Below are positions 6,401 through 10,271 of a stretch of 10,271 nt of DNA, in pieces. The position numbers and the translations under genes were made by a program. The notes beneath the pieces were generated by a model. The model had not been told where the DNA came from. It did not search any database and saw nothing but the letters and a program-made list of their open reading frames with translations. This stretch comes from Melaminivora alkalimesophila (lineage in GTDB: Bacteria > Pseudomonadota > Gammaproteobacteria > Burkholderiales > Burkholderiaceae_C). The stretch lies in contig NZ_ALEE01000373.1 in NCBI RefSeq assembly GCF_000282995.1, positions 1 through 10,271 of the forward strand, given 5' to 3'. Within the stretch, counting starts at the first letter, position 1. The number at the start of each line of letters is the position of its first letter.

Positions 6401-6563
6401 CGGCAAGCCCACGGCGCACGACCCGCAGCATGGCAACGGCGTGAACCTCAACGAGCTGGGCTTTGCCGACCCGACCCGCCCACAGAAGGACAACGTCTGG
6501 ATCGAGTGGGTCTCGGGCGCGGTGGTGCGCCAGGGCCTGCCGGTGCGCGTGCGCAAGGTGTGA
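3468..6563 (+). CDS. ttrA: Tetrathionate reductase subunit A, molybdopterin catalytic subunit (separated from its signal peptide)
   Basis: A 1031-codon open frame from a GTG at 3468; the intended start is most likely 3376 (see the fragment there). Salmonella TtrA is about 1020 residues. TtrA reduces tetrathionate to thiosulfate in the periplasm, bound to TtrB and TtrC. Numbered from 3468, CLGCWTQC near residue 67 and a further Cys in SCARGSA near 128 form the N-terminal [4Fe-4S] site of the DMSO-reductase superfamily. Cys246 in NHGAYCGQTY is the probable molybdenum ligand, as in the PsrA/PhsA/ArrA/TtrA branch. The C-terminal dinucleotide-binding domain begins around WPLTLSSYKSN, with the motifs HPHNPVSLHKDDAARLGI and NGDRIEV. 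Translation from 3468 would give a protein with no Tat signal, since the twin-arginine part is in another frame, and no clear ribosome-binding site precedes that GTG. Coupled restart after the TGA at 3481 is possible. Thus catalytic residues are intact but export is doubtful. Confidence 0.88.
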   Translation: MAGGLTAFAAGYGEVVARGAKGLVTGSAGVATKSATRGNSLTPEFRIDPVTGQLTTQPGQVVSPSSCLGCWTQCGVRVRVDTDKGEIIRIAGNPYHPLSTTNAVPMAMPVREAYAMLGGDSGIEGRATSCARGSAMLEHQTSPYRVLTPLKRVGPRGSGQWKSISLEQLVKEVCEGGDLFGEGHVDGLRAIRDVETLIDPDNPEYGPKSNQLVITDASNEGRTPLIRRFAGPSFGTVNFSNHGAYCGQTYRVGTAAALGNIPGMPHGKPDWKNSRFGLFLGTAPAQAGNPFQRMGRELAEARSREDNSYQYVVVSPVLPTSSSHAAGNNNRWLPVKPATDLALAMGLIRWIIDNERYDAQYLSQPGPQAMAAAGEASWSNATHLLINDPKHPRYGQFLRGADIGLPLPEPVDEKTPVEDVYVVQLADGTLSAHTVAQPAQLIVEREFTLPRADGATEDPAPVSVCTSFVKLREHAHRMTLKEYADICGVPEQEIADLAHEFTSHGKRAVANSHGGTMSGAGFYTAYAIAMLNNLVGNLNVKGGWVLDAGPFGPFGPGPRYNFATFEGQVKPTGVSLSRTRFPYEKTSEFKRKKEAGENPYPARAPWYPAPGNMSSEMVAAGLLGYPYPIKAWINHMSNPVYAIAGFEQAVVPSIKDPKKLPLFISVDPFINETSALADYIVPDTVTYESWGIGAPWADVIAKTSTVRWPVVEPATARTADGRPVNFEAFLFAVAKELQLPGFGKNAMSTKDGEPLDLESAEDFYLRGICNIAYQAGKPVPEASDDDIEITGLKRWMPEVEKRLKPEEVRRAAMVMSRGGRFDTIEDAWVGEHIKAAHKFPVQIWHEGLAKMRHSMTGEAYVGCPTWFPTRFADGSSMRDHYPESEWPLTLSSYKSNLMSSMSIGVKRLRQVHPHNPVSLHKDDAARLGIRNGDRIEVTTPGASVQGVALVRSGIAPGTVAIEYGYGHKQLGAVAHIVDGKPTAHDPQHGNGVNLNELGFADPTRPQKDNVWIEWVSGAVVRQGLPVRVRKV

Positions 6564-6597
6564 AGCCAGCGGACGCGGCGCGCGAAGGGGTGCTTCC

Positions 6598-6603
6598 TAC
6601 AAT
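6598..6603 (+). promoter_or_regulatory. Possible -10 element before the response regulator gene
   Basis: TACAAT, in the context CCTACAATGG, matches TATAAT at five of six positions and lies 26-31 bases before the ATG at 6629. There is no convincing -35 hexamer in the GC-rich sequence 16-18 bp upstream. If real, it would allow the two-component genes to be expressed independently of ttrBCA, which is sensible for a regulator of that operon. It would also argue for the 6629 start, because the alternative ATG at 6602 overlaps it. Confidence 0.3.
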
Positions 6604-6628
6604 GGAGCGCCCCGCCTCCCCTGCCCCC

Positions 6629-7306
6629 ATGCACATCCTGATCGTCGAAGACAACCCGCTGGTGGCCAGCGGCATCCGCGCCGGCCTGGAACTGCACGGC
6701 ATGGACGCCGACGTGGCCGCCAGCGCGGCCGAAGCGCGCGCCCACTTGGCGGCACGCAGCTACGACGCCTGCGTCCTGGATCTGGGGCTTCCCGATGGCG
6801 ACGGCCTGCAGTTGCTGCGCGGCTGGCGCGCGGCGGGGCTGGCGCTGCCGGTGCTGATCCTGACGGCGCGCGCCACGCTGGACGACAAGGTGGCGGGCTT
6901 TCACGAGGGCTCGGACGACTACCTGACCAAGCCCTTCGATTTGCCGGAGCTGGTCGTGCGCCTGCAGGCCCTGGTGCGCCGCGTGGGCGGGCGTGCCAGC
7001 GACCGTGTGCGGGTCGCCGACTACGACATCGACATGGCGTCCGGGGAAGTGCTGCGCGCGGGCGCGCGCGTGGACCTGTCGCGCCGCGAATGGGCCCTGC
7101 TCGCGGCCCTGGTGCAGGCCAATGGCCGCACCCTCGACACGGCGCAACTGCACGACAGCCTCTACCGCCTGGACGAGGAAGTGGGCAGCAACACCGTCAA
7201 CGTGCATGTGCACCACCTGCGGCGCAAGCTCGGCGCGGACCTGATCGAGACGGTGCGCGGCGTGGGCTTTCGCCTGGGCGTGCGCCCCGCGCCCCCGGGG
7301 GCATGA
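6629..7306 (+). CDS. OmpR-family response regulator (QseB/PmrA/TctD type)
   Basis: A 225-residue two-domain regulator. The receiver starts MHILIVEDNPLVASG, with the acidic pair E-D near residues 8-9, the phospho-acceptor Asp51 in CVLDLGLPDGDG, Thr in LTARA and Lys101 in YLTKPFD. The C-terminal winged helix (about 128-220) includes LSRREWALLAALVQANGR and NTVNVHVHHLRRKLG, diagnostic of OmpR-type DNA binding. I chose ATG 6629 because the family begins directly with this first strand; ATG 6602 would add nine residues (MERPASPAP) and has AAGGGG (6585-6590) upstream at a rather long spacing, so it is the alternative. The gene follows ttrA by 65 bp and overlaps the kinase gene by four bases (ATGA, 7303-7306), so the two are co-translated. 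It probably controls ttrBCA through the direct-repeat box at 1295-1311; that is inference. It is not the LuxR/FixJ-type TtrR. Confidence 0.92.
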   Translation: MHILIVEDNPLVASGIRAGLELHGMDADVAASAAEARAHLAARSYDACVLDLGLPDGDGLQLLRGWRAAGLALPVLILTARATLDDKVAGFHEGSDDYLTKPFDLPELVVRLQALVRRVGGRASDRVRVADYDIDMASGEVLRAGARVDLSRREWALLAALVQANGRTLDTAQLHDSLYRLDEEVGSNTVNVHVHHLRRKLGADLIETVRGVGFRLGVRPAPPGA

Positions 7307-8754
7307 CGAAGCCGGCGGCGGCCCCGCGACGGGCGCACAAGAGCCTGCGCCTGCGCCTGGTGCTCGGCTTGGCGCTGGCCAGCAGCCTGCTGTGGGGCGG
7401 GGTTGCCGCGTGGCGCATCAACAGCCTGGAGCATGAGCTCAACGCCATGCTCGACGACCGCCTGATCGCCTCGGCGCGCATGGTGGCCAGCATCGTGCAG
7501 CAGCTGCAGCCCGCAGCGGACGGCAGCCCGCCGACGGCCGAGCAGCTGCACTCCGTGATCGGGCGCGACGGCGTGGCCTGCGAGGTGAGCCTGGCGCGCA
7601 GCGAGGTCGAGGTGGTGCCGCTGGCGCGCACGGGCGACGCCCCCGCCCAGTCCACGCTGGGCGAACCCGGCTTCCAAGAGATCCGCAAGGGCGGCAAGGC
7701 CTGGCGCACCTACGTGCTGGCCGAGGGCGAGCTGCGTGTGGCGACCTCGGATCCGCTGGCGCAGCGCGAGCAGCTGGTGCGCACCGCCGTGCTGGCGCTG
7801 GCCGTGCCCTTTGCCATCGCCCTGGCGGTCGTCTGGCTGCTGGTGTGGTGGGTGGCGACGCTGGGGCTGCGCCCGCTGGAGCGGCTGCGCCGCGAACTGG
7901 CGACACGCGCGCCCACTGCGCTCGAACCCGTCCACACGGGCGAGGACACGCGCGAGCTCAGCCCGCTGGTCGCCAGTCTGAACGCGCTGCTGGCGCGCAC
8001 CAGCGCCGCCATCGCCCACGAGCGCCGCTGGACGGCCGACGCCGCGCACGAGCTGCGCACGCCGCTCACTGCGATCAAGACCCACGTCCAGGTCGCACGC
8101 ATGGCGCTGGCTGCCCCCGGGCGCGTCGACACTGCCGCCCAGGCCCTGCAGGCTGCCGAACAGGGCATCGCCCACATGCACGCCACCATCGAGCAGCTGC
8201 TGCAGCTCGCCCGCATCGAAGGCGAGGCGCTCGCCGCTCCCCAGGAAGCCTCGGGCGAAGCCATCGTGCAGGCGTTCGAGCACGCCGTGCAGCAATCGCT
8301 GCAGGGGCGCGAGGGAGCCCGTGGCGCCGCGCCCGCCGCGGTACAGACGCGCTGCGCGCCAGCCCCGGGCGCCCCCGAATGGAGCGACGTACGCATCGCC
8401 CTGCCCGCGCCGCTGCTGACCAGCGCGATCGGCAACCTGCTGGACAACGCATTGCGCCACCACCGGGGCGAGGCCGCGGTGGAGTGCACGCTGCGCCTGC
8501 TGCGCACACCCTCGCCGCGCCGGCCCCATGGGGCGATCGCATTCGAGGTGCGAGACCACGGGCCGGGCATGAGCGCCGAGGAATGTGCCCAGGCCACGCA
8601 ACGTTTCTGGCGCAAGGAGCCCATGGGCAGCGGCAGCGGGCTGGGTCTGACCATCGCCCGGCGCATCGCCGAGAGCGCCGGTGGCACGCTGGAACTCAGG
8701 CCCGCCGATCCGGGGCTGGTGGCCACCCTGGAGCTGCCCCTGCTTGCGGGTTGA
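7303..8754 (+). CDS. Sensor histidine kinase (QseC/TctE type)
   Basis: A 483-residue membrane sensor kinase, partner of the preceding response regulator. Order of parts: basic N-terminus; transmembrane helix 1 (about 17-38); a periplasmic segment of about 120 residues resembling the two-component sensor kinase N-terminal domain of the QseC/TctE/PmrB group; transmembrane helix 2 (about 160-188); a HAMP-like linker (LRPLERLRRELA); the phospho-acceptor His249 in DAAHELRTPLTAIK; and a catalytic ATPase domain with N box NLLDNALRHH, G1 box DHGPGMS, F box RFWRKEP and G2 box GSGLGLTIA. All catalytic motifs are intact. The start overlaps the regulator stop. The periplasmic part contains one cysteine (Cys93, GVACEVSL). 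The location beside ttrBCA suggests it senses tetrathionate or another sulfur or redox signal, but its sensor is unlike TtrS of Salmonella, so the ligand is open. Confidence 0.92.
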   Translation: MTKPAAAPRRAHKSLRLRLVLGLALASSLLWGGVAAWRINSLEHELNAMLDDRLIASARMVASIVQQLQPAADGSPPTAEQLHSVIGRDGVACEVSLARSEVEVVPLARTGDAPAQSTLGEPGFQEIRKGGKAWRTYVLAEGELRVATSDPLAQREQLVRTAVLALAVPFAIALAVVWLLVWWVATLGLRPLERLRRELATRAPTALEPVHTGEDTRELSPLVASLNALLARTSAAIAHERRWTADAAHELRTPLTAIKTHVQVARMALAAPGRVDTAAQALQAAEQGIAHMHATIEQLLQLARIEGEALAAPQEASGEAIVQAFEHAVQQSLQGREGARGAAPAAVQTRCAPAPGAPEWSDVRIALPAPLLTSAIGNLLDNALRHHRGEAAVECTLRLLRTPSPRRPHGAIAFEVRDHGPGMSAEECAQATQRFWRKEPMGSGSGLGLTIARRIAESAGGTLELRPADPGLVATLELPLLAG

Positions 8755-8874
8755 TCCGAAGGGACCTGCGGCGCGGGTTGCAGCCACACTCCGGCCCGAC
8801 CCCTGTTGCCGTCACCACCGCTGCCGCCGAACCATCGAGCGGCACAGCATCTTCACCACAGGAGCCGCTTTTCC

Positions 8875-9702
8875 ATGCCCTCCCAGGTTCTTCAGCTCGG
8901 CCCCCTCGTCCTTCCCTGGGCGGCGGTCATCGCCTTTTGCGCCTGGCTGGCAGGCAGCATGGCCTACGACCGACTGTCGGTGCGCCAGGGCCTGGCGGTG
9001 GGGCGACATGCGTGGGCACTCGCCCTGCTCGCCTTTGCCGCCGCGCGCCTGGGCTTCGTGCTGCAATATCTGCCGCAGTACCTGCAGGCGCCGCTGTCGG
9101 TCATCGACATCCGGGATGGCGGCTGGGCGCCCGCCTGGGGGTTGGCCGCTGCAGCGGTCGGTGGCCTGGTGCTGTGGTGGCGGCGCAGTGCCTGGCGCCG
9201 GCCGGTGGCGGCCGGCCTGGCGGCGGGCGCGGCCGCATGGCTGGCGGGGACCGGGCTGTGGTGGGCGCTGCAACCTGCGGCGCCGGCCGGCCTGCCGCCC
9301 TGGCAGGGCGTGGCCCTGGACGCGCGCACCGTGCACCTGCCTTCCGCCCTCGGCCGGCCGGTGGTGATCAACCTCTGGGCCAGCTGGTGCCCGCCCTGCC
9401 GGCGCGAGATGCCGGTGCTGCTGCGCGCCTACGAGGCGCACAGGGATGTGCTGTTCCTGTGGGTCAACCAGGGCGAGGCGCCGGAGCTGGCAGCACGCTT
9501 TGCCGCGAGCTGGCGGCTGCCCGCCACCAAGGTCGTGCTCGACACGAACGCACAGCTGGGCAATCTCCTCGGCCACAAGGCGCTGCCGACCACGCTTTTC
9601 TACAACGCCCAGGGGCAGCTGGTCGCCGTGCGTTCCGGCGAACTGTCCGAGGCCACGCTGGCCCAGCACCTGGAGCGCATCCGCCAACCGGACCGCCGCT
9701 GA
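8875..9702 (+). CDS. Membrane-anchored TlpA/thioredoxin-like protein with Lgt-like N-terminal part
   Basis: A 275-residue protein starting at ATG 8875 after AGGAG (8860-8864). An in-frame ATG at 8806 would add 23 residues without hydrophobic character, and the ribosome-binding site favours 8875. Residues about 1-145 hold several membrane segments that recall prolipoprotein diacylglyceryl transferase: LGPLVLPWAAVIAFCAW at the start and ARLGFVLQYLPQYLQAPL with GGWAPAWGL later. However, the Lgt catalytic His motif (GGMSFHGG) is absent and only part of the fold is present. Residues about 150-270 are a thioredoxin-fold domain with WASWCPPCRREMP (Cys172 and Cys175) and cis-Pro238 in KALPTTLFYN, as in TlpA/ResA-type disulfide reductases facing the periplasm. 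It likely handles thiol redox in the periplasm, perhaps related to thiosulfate or tetrathionate chemistry or enzyme maturation; that role is inference. It lies 120 bp downstream of the kinase, in the same direction. Confidence 0.85.
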   Translation: MPSQVLQLGPLVLPWAAVIAFCAWLAGSMAYDRLSVRQGLAVGRHAWALALLAFAAARLGFVLQYLPQYLQAPLSVIDIRDGGWAPAWGLAAAAVGGLVLWWRRSAWRRPVAAGLAAGAAAWLAGTGLWWALQPAAPAGLPPWQGVALDARTVHLPSALGRPVVINLWASWCPPCRREMPVLLRAYEAHRDVLFLWVNQGEAPELAARFAASWRLPATKVVLDTNAQLGNLLGHKALPTTLFYNAQGQLVAVRSGELSEATLAQHLERIRQPDRR

Positions 9703-9733
9703 GCGCCTGCGGCCCTGTGAACGAACGGCCCGC

Positions 9734-10271
9734 CTAGTGCTCGCGCACCCCCAGGCGGTCCAGCAGGCCGCCACGCGGGCCCTCGACCCCGGCGCCGCTG
9801 CCCCCGGCCGCCGTCACGGCCGACAGAAAATGCCCCATGGCCTCGGCCGCCTGGCTGCGCTGCTCGCCGCTGTGGATGAATTCGTCCACGCTGCCGCCAC
9901 CCTCCGTGTAGATGCGCATCCAGGTGCGCGATCCGTAGGCGATGCGATCGATCAGCCGCAGCGGCACGTCGAAGGCCGAACCGGCCGGCGCCGCTGCGTC
10001 CGCGGAGGCAGCGCCCGGCTGCTCGGAGCGCAACCGCAGGCGCACCACCTCGGAGCCGCCGATATGCACGTCGGCGCCGGTGATCTCGGCCTTGTTGCCC
10101 GGCAGCTGCACGCTCAGCACGGCCTGGCCCGGCTTGGCGCTGCTCCACGCAGCCGCCAGCAGCGGGCAGCGCGGCCCGCTTTGGCACACCAGCCGCTCGG
10201 GTTCCACGCGCACGCGCTTCTCGCCCTCGGCGCCGGCCTCGGTCCGCACCTGGGGAATGAAGGCGCGGCCG
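9734..10271 (-). CDS. Unrecognised protein, C-terminal part
   Basis: An open frame enters from the right edge and ends at TAG (9736-9734); 178 codons are visible with no stop. A GTG at 10249 is a possible start, but the frame stays open to the edge (GRAFIPQ precedes it), so the gene probably begins outside. I do not recognise the family. The visible protein is soluble in character, with no membrane segment. It has two nearby cysteines (LVCQSGPRCPLL), a strand-like middle (VLSVQLPGNKAEITGADVHI; EVVRLRLR) and a more conserved-looking stretch, LIDRIAYGSRTWMRIYTEGG, followed by SVDEFIHSGEQRSQAAEAMG. The tail is Gly-rich. It converges on the TlpA-like gene with a 31-bp gap. Codon use matches its neighbours and antisense frames are poorer, so it is probably real. 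Confidence 0.65.
   Translation of the reverse strand, partial: GRAFIPQVRTEAGAEGEKRVRVEPERLVCQSGPRCPLLAAAWSSAKPGQAVLSVQLPGNKAEITGADVHIGGSEVVRLRLRSEQPGAASADAAAPAGSAFDVPLRLIDRIAYGSRTWMRIYTEGGGSVDEFIHSGEQRSQAAEAMGHFLSAVTAAGGSGAGVEGPRGGLLDRLGVREH

Noticed and set aside
2172..6431. A 1419-codon open frame on the minus strand, opposite ttrC and ttrA
   Set aside because: It is antisense to well-supported genes. Its Ala/Arg/Gly/His-rich, low-complexity translation is typical of the shadow frame of GC-rich coding sequence, with no domain recognisable.
5360..6601. In-frame extension of the response regulator frame far upstream into ttrA
   Set aside because: The extension overlaps ttrA in another frame and gives low-complexity Arg/Ala/Gly-rich sequence; the receiver domain begins at 6629.
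7162..8787. A 541-codon open frame on the minus strand opposite the histidine kinase
   Set aside because: Antisense to an intact kinase with all catalytic motifs; composition is that of a GC-rich shadow frame.
8755..8874. Gap between the kinase and the TlpA-like gene, examined for a terminator or promoter
   Set aside because: Only the ribosome-binding site at 8860-8864 could be supported; no stem-loop with T-run and no paired promoter hexamers were seen.
9703..9733. Imperfect hairpin between the two convergent genes (GCGGCC with GGCCCGC)
   Set aside because: The arms need a bulge and there is no T-run on either strand, so I do not call a bidirectional terminator.

Overview
The window is a GC-rich, densely coded bacterial segment. 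Its composition, codon use and protein families fit a betaproteobacterium of the order Burkholderiales, probably Comamonadaceae. That placement is inferred from sequence character alone. I see no mobile element, tRNA, rRNA or CRISPR array, and base composition dips only in the intergenic regulatory stretches.

Layout. (1) Positions 1-174, minus strand: the first 58 codons of a medium-chain dehydrogenase/quinone oxidoreductase. (2) 175-585: a 411-bp divergent intergenic region with two overlapping inverted repeats (289-320) and a perfect 18-bp palindrome (507-524) upstream of a TetR-family repressor gene (586-1194). (3) 1195-1449: an AT-rich control region with an OmpR/PmrA-type direct-repeat box, helically phased A/T tracts, a perfect FNR/Anr site and a matching -10 element. 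(4) 1450-6563: ttrB, ttrC and ttrA, encoding a membrane-bound periplasmic tetrathionate reductase (FeS electron-transfer subunit, quinol-oxidising membrane subunit, molybdopterin catalytic subunit). (5) 6629-8754: an OmpR-type response regulator and a QseC/TctE-type sensor kinase with overlapping stop and start codons. (6) 8875-9702: a membrane-anchored TlpA/thioredoxin-like protein whose membrane part resembles a degenerate Lgt. (7) 9734-10271, minus strand: the 3' part of an unrecognised gene.

How the parts fit. Quinol would be oxidised by TtrC, electrons would pass through the TtrB clusters to the molybdenum site of TtrA, and tetrathionate would be reduced to thiosulfate outside the cytoplasm. 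The FNR site sits where a class II FNR activator should be relative to the -10 element, so oxygen limitation is the likely main switch. The adjacent two-component system plausibly supplies a second signal through the direct-repeat box further upstream. This system is not related in type to the TtrS/TtrR pair of Salmonella.

The most striking observation is at the start of ttrA. The Tat signal peptide is encoded from 3376 in one frame and the rest of the protein is in another. The break coincides with three tandem copies of the octamer GCGGTGGC (3449-3472). Removing one copy restores an intact twin-arginine signal joined to the mature protein. As written, TtrA is separated from its export signal. 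This is either a fresh inactivating duplication, a reversible slippage (phase-variable) switch, or a sequencing/assembly error.
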